Positions 27,005 to 35,825 of a stretch of 64,000 bases of DNA are shown piece by piece (within the stretch, counting starts at the first letter, position 1; every line of letters starts with the position of its first letter). The DNA is taken from assembly GCF_002109385.1 (NCBI RefSeq), contig NZ_CP020814.1:2875501-2939500 (forward strand), in the 5' to 3' direction. Origin of the DNA: Halalkalibacter krulwichiae. GTDB lineage: Bacteria > Bacillota > Bacilli > Bacillales > Bacillaceae_D. The notes under the pieces are model-generated. The model saw nothing but the letters and a program-made list of their open reading frames with translations. It was not told the DNA's origin and did not search any database. Both the position numbers and the translations under genes were made by a program.

Positions 27005-27832
27005 TTACTTGATGGATCCAGAAGCAATCCCTTTAATAATGTGTTTTTGTAAAAATAGGAAGAAAATAATAATTGGTGTGATCCCTAGCACTAATGCTGC
27101 AAGACCCATATCCCACTGTTTCGTATACTGAGCAAAGAACGAACTTGTAGCTAATGGAATTGTCCGTAATGAAGCATCTTGTAAAACTAAAAGCGGGAGT
27201 AGATAATCATTCCAAATCCATAATGTATTTAAAATGACAACTGTTACAGTAATGGGCTTTAATAGAGGAAAAACAATTCTCCAAAATACCCCAAACTGAG
27301 AACAACCATCTATTCTAGCTGACTCTTCTACCTCTATTGGTACCGTTTTCACAAACCCATGATAAAGAAACAACGACAAAGGTACTCCAAACCCAAAATA
27401 CATGAGAATGATTCCAGGTATACTATTCATAATTCCCAACATTCCACCTAGTTTTACTAAAGGAATCATAACCGTTTGAAACGGAATTACCATTGCGGCT
27501 ACAAAGAAGACAAATAACGTTTTGCTAATTTTCCCCGGTGTTCGAACCATCTTCCAGGCAGCCATTGAACTGATAATAACAAGCCCAATATTACTAAAGA
27601 CCGTAATCGTTAATGAGTTCCAAAAAGCTCGAGGGAAGTCTAAGATTTGCCAAACTTTAATATAATTCGAGAATAACCATTCTTTTGGTAGGGCAGCAGC
27701 ATCTATTAATATCTCCGAGAAGCCCTTTAATGAGTTTACAATGACAAAATAAAAGGGTATTAAGAAGATGAAAGCGACAATGATCGCAAAGATCTCCAAA
27801 ACAAAAGTCTTTTTTGTATACCTTTTACTCAT
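27005..27832 (-). CDS. sugar ABC permease, MalG type
   Basis: This 275-residue inner-membrane permease has six predicted helices. The coupling-helix motif EESARIDGCSQFGVFWRIVFPLLKP contacts the ATPase. It overlaps the upstream permease gene by one base. It pairs with that gene product and the binding protein to form the importer. Confidence 0.9.
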   Translation of the reverse strand: MSKRYTKKTFVLEIFAIIVAFIFLIPFYFVIVNSLKGFSEILIDAAALPKEWLFSNYIKVWQILDFPRAFWNSLTITVFSNIGLVIISSMAAWKMVRTPGKISKTLFVFFVAAMVIPFQTVMIPLVKLGGMLGIMNSIPGIILMYFGFGVPLSLFLYHGFVKTVPIEVEESARIDGCSQFGVFWRIVFPLLKPITVTVVILNTLWIWNDYLLPLLVLQDASLRTIPLATSSFFAQYTKQWDMGLAALVLGITPIIIFFLFLQKHIIKGIASGSIK

Positions 27833-28761
27833 TACGCCTCAACCTCCTTCCGTTTTGTTAGCATAACCTGAAGTGTCGTGAAAATAGCAACCACTACAAA
27901 AAATAGAATCGACTTAGCAGAACCTAACCCATAATTATTATTAGTAAAGGCCTCTTGATAAATGTTAATGGCAACCGATTGAGTTGAATTAAAGGGACCT
28001 CCACCGGTTAACGATAAGTTAAGGTCAAATATCTTAAAGGCCATCGAGATCGTCAAGAAAAAGCAGATTGTGAATGCTGGTAAAATGAGAGGAATAATAA
28101 TCTTTCTTAAAGTCGTAAACGTAGATGCTCCGTCAATCCTCGCAGCTTCTAGCAGCGATGTATCGACACCTTGTAGAGCAGCAATATAGATGACCATCAT
28201 ATATCCACTAATTTGCCAAGCAAATACGATTACAATTCCCCAAAATGCAGTTTGTGCATCTCCTAACCATGCTTGTTGAAAGAAGGAGATATTGGTCATT
28301 TCACCAATTGCAGAAAACCCTCTTACAAAGATAAACTGCCAAATAAATCCTAGTAGAAGACCACCGATAACATTCGGAATAAAGAAAGCAGTCCTAAGTA
28401 GATTCCTAGTCTTCAAAGCACTGTTTAGCAACAGAGCAAAGGAAAAACCAATAATATTACTAATTAATACAGCTGCAAACATAAACTTCGTTGTAAACAT
28501 AAAAGAATCGAAAAATCTCTCATCATTGGTAAAAATCTTCTTATAATTTTCAAGCCCAACCCATTCGGTCGCTGAACTGATCCCATTCCAAGAAGTAAAA
28601 GAATAATAGACTCCCATGAAAAAGGGTATAATTTGAATGACGATAAAGAAAATAAGTGCAGGTCCTACAAAGGCAAGATACGACAGAATCTTTTTCATTC
28701 TTGTCTTTTTCGTTGTTACACTTTTCAACTTAGCTTTCTTAGTTTCTAGTACAGTATTCAC
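27832..28761 (-). CDS. sugar ABC permease, MalF type
   Basis: This 309-residue permease has six predicted helices and the coupling motif LEAARIDGASTFTTLRKIIIPLILP. It is the first gene of the transporter-kinase-regulator locus. A cre-like box and a TATAAT lie directly upstream. The N-terminal 25 residues are strongly basic. Confidence 0.9.
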   Translation of the reverse strand: MNTVLETKKAKLKSVTTKKTRMKKILSYLAFVGPALIFFIVIQIIPFFMGVYYSFTSWNGISSATEWVGLENYKKIFTNDERFFDSFMFTTKFMFAAVLISNIIGFSFALLLNSALKTRNLLRTAFFIPNVIGGLLLGFIWQFIFVRGFSAIGEMTNISFFQQAWLGDAQTAFWGIVIVFAWQISGYMMVIYIAALQGVDTSLLEAARIDGASTFTTLRKIIIPLILPAFTICFFLTISMAFKIFDLNLSLTGGGPFNSTQSVAINIYQEAFTNNNYGLGSAKSILFFVVVAIFTTLQVMLTKRKEVEA

Positions 28762-28780
28762 TCTGTATCACCGCCCTTTT

Positions 28781-28808
28781 TTGAAATCGCTTTCATACAT
28801 TCATTATA
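28781..28808 (-). promoter_or_regulatory. cre box and -10 element of the sugar transporter operon
   Basis: TTGAAATCGCTTTCAT (28781-28796) is close to the ideal cre dyad, with one mismatch. On the minus strand it lies just downstream of TATAAT (28803-28808), where bound CcpA would block transcription. A clear -35 is not visible. Confidence 0.55.
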
Positions 28809-28907
28809 AAATGAGCTACTGTGAAAGAATACTGACTAGATTGACAAAAAAGGTGCACAATTTTGACATCATGATTTATTCATCTGAACAAGACAACTCT
28901 CACAAAA

Positions 28908-28950
28908 ATGCCACTGAAAAAGGTCTGTGTTTCACCTTTTTCAATGGCAT
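28908..28950. repeat. CACTGAA-AGGT hairpin repeat, copy 3
   Basis: ATGCCACTGAAAAAGGT pairs with ACCTTTTTCAATGGCAT across a 9-base loop. It is nearly the same as the copies at 16905 and 16983. It lies in the 221-base gap between two convergently arranged control regions and may also end transcripts. Confidence 0.6.
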
Positions 28951-28982
28951 TTCTACTAAGATAAACACTCTAAAAAGGTAAC

Positions 28983-29363
28983 TTAGTCTTCTGGTGTCAC
29001 TTCAGTATTTAAGGCTTTGAAAAATGTTAGAATAGATTGATAGCTGCTACCTAAATCACCAAAAGATCCTTTCTTTGCACAGTAAACATCAATTGCAGAA
29101 CGAATAGGGTTAATTTTAAAAACCGTTATAACCATGACAGAAGCAGACATACCTTCTTTTTCCATCGTTATTTCACCACGTTCCTCATCTACCTTTAAAA
29201 TCTTCCATTGTGGAAGCTTATTATTTGCTATTTTTTTTACACTTTCAAGCATCGCTTCCCGACTTTTCTTATAATAGCGAGTTTTCAGTCCTGGTAACTT
29301 TGGATTTTCACTTGTCTCTTCAAAGTTTTTCCATAAGCCTACAATTTTTCTTAGTGCTGTCAT
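28983..29363 (-). CDS. conserved hypothetical protein, possibly DUF1499-like
   Basis: This 126-residue soluble protein has no signal or membrane segment. The segment LPQWKILKVDEERGEITMEKEG and the end DVYCAKKGSFGDLGSSYQSILTFFKAL resemble the pattern of DUF1499 proteins, but this is a weak recognition from memory. A good GGAGGT ribosome binding site precedes the ATG. It stands alone between the sugar locus and a lytic transglycosylase. Function unknown. Confidence 0.6.
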   Translation of the reverse strand: MTALRKIVGLWKNFEETSENPKLPGLKTRYYKKSREAMLESVKKIANNKLPQWKILKVDEERGEITMEKEGMSASVMVITVFKINPIRSAIDVYCAKKGSFGDLGSSYQSILTFFKALNTEVTPED

Positions 29364-29582
29364 CTTTACCTCCTATATTAACCTGCATCATAATCTCCCT
29401 GTCTTATGAAGATACACGAATCATTAGACAATTTCAATTAGATCCCTAGCAAGTTATATTACGATGGAATGTCATCAAACATCCATTGACTTTTTATATC
29501 TCTATCTATAGGATAAAATCATTATCTTGTATTATATTTTGTATTTAATAGAAAAGCTTCAACGAAAGGTGCAAGGTTATTA

Positions 29583-30191
29583 ATGAAAAAAGCTTTATTA
29601 TTCCTTATTCTCTGTTTCATAATTGGATTTTTAGTTATAACAGGAAACCATTACAAATCAGAGGTTAGAAGAGGCTTCCTTGAATTCTCACTCTCTGATC
29701 AAACAATTCCAAGTTGTTACATTCCCATTTATAAAGTTGCTTCTGAAGAATACTCTATCCCCTGGACTTTGTTAGCCGCTGTTCACCGTGTTGAGACTCT
29801 CTTTTCAACCATGGATCCAATGGTGAGTCATGTAGGTGCAATTGGCCATTTTCAATTCATGCCTAGGACCTGGATTGGTTGGGCGTATCCAGGTACAGAG
29901 CTAGGAGATATTAATGATGATATTGATCTTACAGATCTTACTGTCATTAATGAGTATGGCGGGTACGGCATTGATGCCACAGGCAACGGTAAAGCTGATC
30001 CATTTAACATTAATGATTCCGCTCATACAGCTGCAAAATACCTTGCTGATCATGGAGCTAGTAATGGTGACATTGAAAAAGCATTATTTGCTTACAATCG
30101 TAGTCAAGATTACGTTGATAAAGTTAACTATTATTATGAAATCTACATGAACGACTATGAGACAAAAGATTTTTCATTTTGTTATCAGTAA
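29583..30191 (+). CDS. lytic transglycosylase-like cell-wall enzyme
   Basis: This 202-residue protein has an N-terminal membrane anchor or uncleaved signal (4-22) and an SLT-type goose-lysozyme-like domain. The catalytic glutamate is likely in LLAAVHRVETLFS, followed by GHFQFMPRTWIGW and, after a calcium-loop-like DATGNGKADPFN segment, HTAAKYLADHG and FAYNRSQDYVDKV. It would cleave glycan strands of peptidoglycan outside the membrane. It is a single gene with its own ribosome binding site (GAAAGGTG). Confidence 0.85.
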   Translation: MKKALLFLILCFIIGFLVITGNHYKSEVRRGFLEFSLSDQTIPSCYIPIYKVASEEYSIPWTLLAAVHRVETLFSTMDPMVSHVGAIGHFQFMPRTWIGWAYPGTELGDINDDIDLTDLTVINEYGGYGIDATGNGKADPFNINDSAHTAAKYLADHGASNGDIEKALFAYNRSQDYVDKVNYYYEIYMNDYETKDFSFCYQ

Positions 30192-30202
30192 AATACTAAA
30201 AA

Positions 30203-30229
30203 GGATTGTCCCAACCTAAAGGACAATCC
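30203..30229. terminator. terminator between transglycosylase and alpha-glucosidase genes
   Basis: GGATTGTCC pairs with GGACAATCC. The minus-strand side is followed by TTTTTAGTATTTTA, suiting the end of the alpha-glucosidase gene. A second small stem (GAGGAG/CTCCTC) lies at 30268-30289. Confidence 0.6.
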
Positions 30230-30315
30230 AAAAGCAATGAGCAATACAAGTCACCTTTTAACCTTTAGAGGAGTAGTTATCTTCTCCTCCAAGGCTTTAG
30301 ATCGTTCATTTCCCC

Positions 30316-31980
30316 TTACTTCACACGATAGACCCTTGCTTCATAAGGATTTAACGCAATTTCATTTTCATTTCCTTCATTCTCTTCATAGTTACTAATA
30401 AGCAACTGTAATGAATCAAACGTAATAGTCTCTGGTAATACGCAAGTTGTCTTTTTATCAAAGAGATTAACTAAAATGATGATTGTCTTATCTTCGAATG
30501 TCCTCGTATACGCATATATTTTCTTATGTTCTGCTAAAATTAGTTCATAGCTTCCATAAATTAAAGCATGATGTTCTTTACGCAAATGAATTAAGTTTTT
30601 GTAATAATGGTAGATCGAATTTGGATCTTGCATCGATTGTTCAACGTTTACTTCTAAATAATTTGGATTTAGTTTCAACCAAGGTTGCCCCTTCGTAAAA
30701 CCTGCATTCGTTTCATCATTCCACTGCATTGGCGTTCGTGAATTATCACGTCCGCTTTTCCAAATTATTTCCATAACTTCTTCATGAGAAGTTCCATTCT
30801 CAGTTTCATTGCGGTACAGATTTCTTATTGCGACGTCATTATAATCTGCGATTGAGTCAAATTGGACATTAGTCATTCCAATCTCTTGTCCTTGATAAAT
30901 AAAAGGCGTACCTTGCATCAGAAAATACATTGTTGCTAGCGCCTTAGCAGATTCAACACGATATTCATTGTCATTTCCCCAAGTAGATACAGATCTTGGT
31001 TGATCATGATTTTCTAGAAAAAGAGCATTCCAACCTAATCCATCTAACCCTTTTTGCCATTTTGTTAATGTTTCTTTTAAACCTTGTAAATCTAGACCGG
31101 AGTCTTTGCCTTTTCCCCATAAGTCGAGATGCTCAAACTGAAAGATCATATTAAAGCACCCTTCCGTTTCTCCTACCCATTTGTCTGCCTGATCCACTTT
31201 CACACCATTCGCTTCACCAACAGTCATAATATTATATTTAGAGAACGTTTCTCGTTTTAATTCATCGAGATATTCGTGAATCCCTTCACGGTTCATATGT
31301 CCCTCAAAAGACGGTACATACTTTAGTTTTTTAGGATTCGGCATATCCGGGAATCCAGGTACTTTCTTAATGTGAGATATCGCATCCACCCTGAAGCCAT
31401 CAATGCCTTTATCTAACCACCAATTTACCATTTCATATAGTTCTTTTCGAACATCAGGATTTTCCCAATTTAGATCAGGTTGTTTTCGTGAGAATACATG
31501 CATATAGTATTCTTTACTATCTTCATCATATTCCCAAGCAGAACCACCAAAGATTGATTCCCAATTATTTGGCTCTTTGCCATTTTTACCTGGATCCCAA
31601 ATATAATAATCTCGATAAGGATTATCCTTTGATGACCTTGATTCAATAAACCAAGGGTGTTCATCGGACGTATGGTTAATAACTAAATCCAATATTAACT
31701 TCATTCCTCGATCGTGAACACCTTTTAATAATTGATCAAAATCGTCCATACTACCAAAATCGTCCATAATCCCTTTGTAATCACTGATATCGTAACCATT
31801 GTCATCATTAGGAGATTTAAATATCGGACATACCCAAATAACATCAATTCCGAGATCTTTTAAATAATCAAGCTTCGAAATGATTCCTTGAATATCACCA
31901 ATTCCATCTCCGTTTGAATCCATAAAACTTCTTGGATATATTTGATAAGCTACAGCTTCTTTCCACCATGTCTTTTTCAT
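30316..31980 (-). CDS. GH13 alpha-glucosidase
   Basis: This 554-residue cytoplasmic GH13 enzyme hydrolyses imported malto-oligosaccharides. The catalytic triad is visible: nucleophile D199 in GFRVDA, acid E256 in VGEANG and D326 in ENHDQPR. The residue after the nucleophile is Ala. In the GH13 oligo-1,6-glucosidase group, Val at this place is associated with alpha-1,6 and Ala/Thr with alpha-1,4 activity, so alpha-1,4 specificity is favoured. A GCAATCG.TTGC operator lies upstream, shared with the malEFG promoter region. Confidence 0.9.
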   Translation of the reverse strand: MKKTWWKEAVAYQIYPRSFMDSNGDGIGDIQGIISKLDYLKDLGIDVIWVCPIFKSPNDDNGYDISDYKGIMDDFGSMDDFDQLLKGVHDRGMKLILDLVINHTSDEHPWFIESRSSKDNPYRDYYIWDPGKNGKEPNNWESIFGGSAWEYDEDSKEYYMHVFSRKQPDLNWENPDVRKELYEMVNWWLDKGIDGFRVDAISHIKKVPGFPDMPNPKKLKYVPSFEGHMNREGIHEYLDELKRETFSKYNIMTVGEANGVKVDQADKWVGETEGCFNMIFQFEHLDLWGKGKDSGLDLQGLKETLTKWQKGLDGLGWNALFLENHDQPRSVSTWGNDNEYRVESAKALATMYFLMQGTPFIYQGQEIGMTNVQFDSIADYNDVAIRNLYRNETENGTSHEEVMEIIWKSGRDNSRTPMQWNDETNAGFTKGQPWLKLNPNYLEVNVEQSMQDPNSIYHYYKNLIHLRKEHHALIYGSYELILAEHKKIYAYTRTFEDKTIIILVNLFDKKTTCVLPETITFDSLQLLISNYEENEGNENEIALNPYEARVYRVK

Positions 31981-32029
31981 TAAAATTCCTCCTCATCTAA
32001 TAATAAAATATCACAACCACACAAACTGC

Positions 32030-32041
32030 GCAATCGTTTGC
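32030..32041. promoter_or_regulatory. MalR-type operator upstream of the alpha-glucosidase
   Basis: GCAATCGTTTGC is a CG-centred dyad 50 bases before the start. Near-identical dyads lie in the malE control region, so one LacI-family protein probably controls both. Confidence 0.6.
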
Positions 32042-32184
32042 ACAAAATCGTTATAATATCCTTTACGCTTGATATTTGATTCTTATTCTCCAGTAAAGCG
32101 TTCTATACTACTAAAGTTCCCCAAATTACAATGATAATATTACCTTTTAAACCCTTAACATCTATTTACAACCCTTTGAATTTC

Positions 32185-32220
32185 GTTATCTCAAATGCCC
32201 TCTTAGACATTTGAGATAAC
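32185..32220 (-). terminator. hairpin after the malR gene
   Basis: A perfect 13-bp stem (32185-32197 with 32208-32220) begins four bases after the stop codon. No T-run follows, so efficiency is uncertain. Confidence 0.5.
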
Positions 32221-32223
32221 CTT

Positions 32224-33240
32224 TCATTTGCATGATTGTCTTTTTATTAATTTATGCGGAACAATGATCTTTTTTTCGCCACATTCAGGATCAGAAATCT
32301 TATTAATCAAACATTTCGTTGCTTCAAAACCTAGATCATATATATGGATATCTACCGTTGTCATCGTTGGAGAAGAAAGTTCTGATATCATGACATTATT
32401 AAAACTCACAATTGACATATCCTTTGGTACTTCTACATTCATGTCAGCAAGCATTTTTAGAACTCCAAAAGTCATTATGTCATCGGCAACAATTAAAGCA
32501 GTTGGTCGTTCAACCAGTGACATAACTTCTATAACTGCTTCTTGTCCCCCTTCTTGCAACTCTTCATGATGCACGATAAATTCTTTTCTTATTGGGATAT
32601 TAGCATTCTTTAATGCTTGCTCATATCCTTTCATATGATCAATTGTTACAACGTAGTCAAGGTTACCACCGATAAAACCTATACGTTCATGACCTAATAA
32701 CATTAAATATTCTGTGACTGTTTTGGCAGCTTTAAAGTTGTCATTATTGACGTAGGAAACTCGAGATTCGTCAATATTGTAAGGACGACCAATTAAAACG
32801 AAGGGAAAGTTCTGCTCCAATAGAAATGGCATTACTTTATCATTCACACGTGAATATAAGAGTAAAATCCCATCGACTCGTCCGCCATAAACCATTTGTT
32901 TTACTTCTTCCAAAATTTCTTCTTCTGTTTGTCCAGTAGATAAATAAAGTCCATAACCCTCTTGATAAGCCTTCATACTTATTCCACGGATGACCTCTGG
33001 AAAGAAGGGATTTTGAAATGCTATCTTCGCAGAATTGGGCATCACAATTCCTATTGTTTTTGTGCTTTTGATCGCTAAGCTTCTTGCATTGAAATTCGGA
33101 TGGTAACCTAGCTCATCCATAGCCTTTCTTACACGTTCTTTCGTTTTATCACTTATCCGTGAGCTATTTGCAATAACTCGAGATACCGTCGACGGTGCAA
33201 CATTAGCCCGTTTTGCCACATCTTTTATAGTGACCGCCAT
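32224..33240 (-). CDS. LacI-family regulator of maltodextrin genes (MalR-like)
   Basis: This 338-residue regulator starts MAVTIKDVAKRANVAPSTVSR. The ATG at 33240 is chosen because AGGAGGTGAT precedes it; the 13 upstream codons have no ribosome binding site. The hinge LGYHPNFNARSLAIKSTKTIG and effector domain are typical. It lies between the maltodextrin transporter and the alpha-glucosidase, whose control regions share GCAATCG dyads, so it is the likely maltose/maltodextrin repressor. Confidence 0.87.
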   Translation of the reverse strand: MAVTIKDVAKRANVAPSTVSRVIANSSRISDKTKERVRKAMDELGYHPNFNARSLAIKSTKTIGIVMPNSAKIAFQNPFFPEVIRGISMKAYQEGYGLYLSTGQTEEEILEEVKQMVYGGRVDGILLLYSRVNDKVMPFLLEQNFPFVLIGRPYNIDESRVSYVNNDNFKAAKTVTEYLMLLGHERIGFIGGNLDYVVTIDHMKGYEQALKNANIPIRKEFIVHHEELQEGGQEAVIEVMSLVERPTALIVADDIMTFGVLKMLADMNVEVPKDMSIVSFNNVMISELSSPTMTTVDIHIYDLGFEATKCLINKISDPECGEKKIIVPHKLIKRQSCK

Positions 33241-33342
33241 CGGTATCACCTCCTGCCTAGTTTCTAACCTATCCTTCATCTATATTGTAGCCCTTGCTTG
33301 GTTGGTAAACAATTTATTTTTTTATAAATGTTACATTAAAAT

Positions 33343-33373
33343 GAGGCATTATCCATTACTAAGATAATGCCTC
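33343..33373 (-). terminator. hairpin ending the malEFG transcript
   Basis: GAGGCATTAT (33343-33352) pairs with ATAATGCCTC (33364-33373), followed on the minus strand by ATTTTAAT. It separates malG and the small ORF from malR. Confidence 0.6.
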
Positions 33374-33387
33374 ACTCTAAATCGAAT

Positions 33388-33489
33388 CTAAGTCGATGTT
33401 ACGATCCAGATTAACAACGCAGAGTATAGAAACATTCCACCGGCAAGTATTAATAAAATGATTGAAAGGAACTTAAATTTATTAAACAA
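33388..33489 (-). CDS. putative 33-residue membrane peptide after malG
   Basis: Directly after malG (24 bases) a TTG-initiated frame encodes 33 residues, FNKFKFLSIILLILAGGMFL and onwards to a stop. It is a single hydrophobic helix with a basic N-terminus. AGGTGGG lies four bases before the TTG, and the transcript terminator follows the stop codon closely. The position suggests a small accessory subunit of the importer. No homologue is recognised. Confidence 0.4.
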   Translation of the reverse strand: MFNKFKFLSIILLILAGGMFLYSALLIWIVTST

Positions 33490-33513
33490 CTATCCCACCT
33501 ACTTTACTTCTGT

Positions 33514-34359
33514 TTAACCTTTTTCAGCTCCAGCTGTCATTCCTTCAACAATATAACGTTGGAAAATAAAGAATAAAGCCATAAGTGGAAGGGAAATCAG
33601 AACGGCTCCAGCTGCAAATACTGTAAAATTGTTATTTGCTTGTCCTGAAACTAATGTAAATAACCCTTGAGCCAACGTCCAGTTGCTACTAGATCTTAGA
33701 ATAACTTCCGCCATTATAAAATCCATACTTGCAGCAACAAAACTATTAAAGGCAATAAACGTTATAATTGGCATAGCTAATGGTAACATTACCTTAAGAA
33801 AAATATCAGTATTTGATGCTCCATCAATCCGAGCCGCCTCCATTAAACTATTTGGAATTCCGTCAAAGAACCCTTTAACAATCCATGTGTTAAAAGCAAC
33901 ACTACCAGCAGCTAATACTAGAATGTACCCAAGATGTGTGTCTAAAAGTCCGAAAGAACCAAGTAAAGTATAAATAGCAATCATTCCCATAATCGTCGGG
34001 AACATTTGCAAGATAATGATTGCCATTAGCCCTTGCTTCTTACCTTTAAACTTAAATTTCGAGAAAGCATATCCAGACAAGACTCCAAAGACGGTAGAAA
34101 TCGCCATATTAGAGACTGCGATAAACATCGTATTTTTGTACCACGTTACATAATCGTGCTTCTCAAATAGTGCCCTGTAATGACCCCAATTCCAGTCAGC
34201 GGGACTTGGAAAGATTTGTGATGAATGTAACGATGATCCTGGATTTACTGAACCAATAAAGATAAAATAAACAGGAAATAGGCAAATAATCGCTAGGAGA
34301 ATCAAAATGCCATATACGATAATAGAATTTAAAACCCTTTTTACTTTAGGATTAAACAT
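33514..34359 (-). CDS. malG: maltodextrin ABC permease MalG
   Basis: This 281-residue permease has six helices and the coupling motif MEAARIDGASNTDIFLKVMLPLAMP. It ends in AGAEKG as MalG proteins often do. It follows malF by 3 bases. With MalE, MalF and probably MsmX it forms the maltodextrin importer. Confidence 0.9.
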   Translation of the reverse strand: MFNPKVKRVLNSIIVYGILILLAIICLFPVYFIFIGSVNPGSSLHSSQIFPSPADWNWGHYRALFEKHDYVTWYKNTMFIAVSNMAISTVFGVLSGYAFSKFKFKGKKQGLMAIIILQMFPTIMGMIAIYTLLGSFGLLDTHLGYILVLAAGSVAFNTWIVKGFFDGIPNSLMEAARIDGASNTDIFLKVMLPLAMPIITFIAFNSFVAASMDFIMAEVILRSSSNWTLAQGLFTLVSGQANNNFTVFAAGAVLISLPLMALFFIFQRYIVEGMTAGAEKG

Positions 34360-34362
34360 TTC

Positions 34363-35697
34363 TTATACATCCCCTTTCAAGGCTTTTGTATTTCGTAAGT
34401 TGAAATACGCAAACCCAGCAATGATCAAAAAGACCACTAAAGCAACAGCTGATGCAATCGCATATTGACCATTATCTAATGTCATTTTAAATATCCAAGA
34501 AAGCAAGATATCTGTGTGTCCTGCATAATTGTAGTTCGCATTTGCTGGACCACCTTCTGTCATTAAATAAATAAATGTTAATTGATTAAAGTTAAATGCG
34601 AATGTGAAAACCATTAACGGTACAGCTGCAACCATTACAATTGGGAATGTAATTTTACGGAACTGTTGAACAATGGTCGCCCCGTCCACTTCAGCCGCTT
34701 CATATAGTTCTTTACTTATTGTTGTAAGTACAGCTGTAAAGAGAGCCATCCAAAATGGGAAACCAAGCCATAGGTTTGTTAACAACACAGCAACCTTTGC
34801 CCACATTGGATCAGATAACCATGGGACAGGATTTAAACCAATCGATTGTAACATTTCATTAATTACACCGAACTGACCATTGTACATATTTCTAAAAATT
34901 AAGATACTAACAAACCCAGGTACTGCCCAAGGTATAATATAAATATTTCTCCAGAACTTTGTGTACTTAACAACCTTTTGAGAAAGGACAACGGCTACAA
35001 ATAGTCCTGCAAATACAACAAGGAGAGTAGATAACACTGCCCAGATAATCGTCCAAGAAAACACCCCTAAAAAGGTTCCTCGCCATGATTCCATTGTGAA
35101 CAATCGAACAAATTGCTCAATTCCTACCCAGTCAACTAGTGCTCGAGGAGGTAAATAGTTTGGAGATGAAAAGTTTGTAAATGCAATTAAAGCTGTAAAT
35201 GTTAGTGGAAACACCGTTAACAAAAGCATCGAGATCGCCGTCGGTGTTATTAGGATATAAGCATAACCATTATCCCAAGCATTTCGTACCGATTCTTTAA
35301 AACTCAAGATTTTTTGGCCTTGCTCACGTAATTTCCCTACAAGGTAAGCATCACGAACACTTAAATAATAAATGCCAATAACTGCAACAAGGACAATAAC
35401 CATCATTAAACCTTCAGCCATCAATAAGATAGAATGGTCACCTTGATCAATAATTCTTCCTCTTTGTCTCACTTGCGGCGTCTCGCCCAATGTAATAAGT
35501 CCATGTAATCCATTAGCGATTGGTTTAATAAAGAAAATAATTACAATTAACTCAAATATAGCCCAAGTAATTCCTTTCCAGTATTGCTTATTATAAATTT
35601 GACCTAGTCCCATAAACAGAACAGACAGCAACGCTGCTATTTTGCTATGGCTTTTATCTTTATGGGACGCTTTTGTTTCAAATTCGTTTGACATCAT
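34363..35697 (-). CDS. malF: maltodextrin ABC permease MalF
   Basis: This 444-residue permease is longer than ordinary sugar permeases because of extra N-terminal helices (~20-60 and ~90-115) before the core, as in Gram-positive MalF/GanP. The coupling motif is YEAAEVDGATIVQQFRKITFP. Near the start, KIAALLSVLFMGLGQIYNKQ is the conserved entry segment. GGGGGAAAT precedes a double ATG. Confidence 0.9.
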   Translation of the reverse strand: MMSNEFETKASHKDKSHSKIAALLSVLFMGLGQIYNKQYWKGITWAIFELIVIIFFIKPIANGLHGLITLGETPQVRQRGRIIDQGDHSILLMAEGLMMVIVLVAVIGIYYLSVRDAYLVGKLREQGQKILSFKESVRNAWDNGYAYILITPTAISMLLLTVFPLTFTALIAFTNFSSPNYLPPRALVDWVGIEQFVRLFTMESWRGTFLGVFSWTIIWAVLSTLLVVFAGLFVAVVLSQKVVKYTKFWRNIYIIPWAVPGFVSILIFRNMYNGQFGVINEMLQSIGLNPVPWLSDPMWAKVAVLLTNLWLGFPFWMALFTAVLTTISKELYEAAEVDGATIVQQFRKITFPIVMVAAVPLMVFTFAFNFNQLTFIYLMTEGGPANANYNYAGHTDILLSWIFKMTLDNGQYAIASAVALVVFLIIAGFAYFNLRNTKALKGDV

Positions 35698-35825
35698 ATT
35701 TCCCCCTTTTAAACGTGAACACTATATCGTGTGTAATGGTGATTTCAGCGAGAGAGTTTAGGGGATATCCAATAAACACCCTCGCTGTACCATCTTTCTA
35801 TTAGGACTGTTATCCAAACAGCCTA

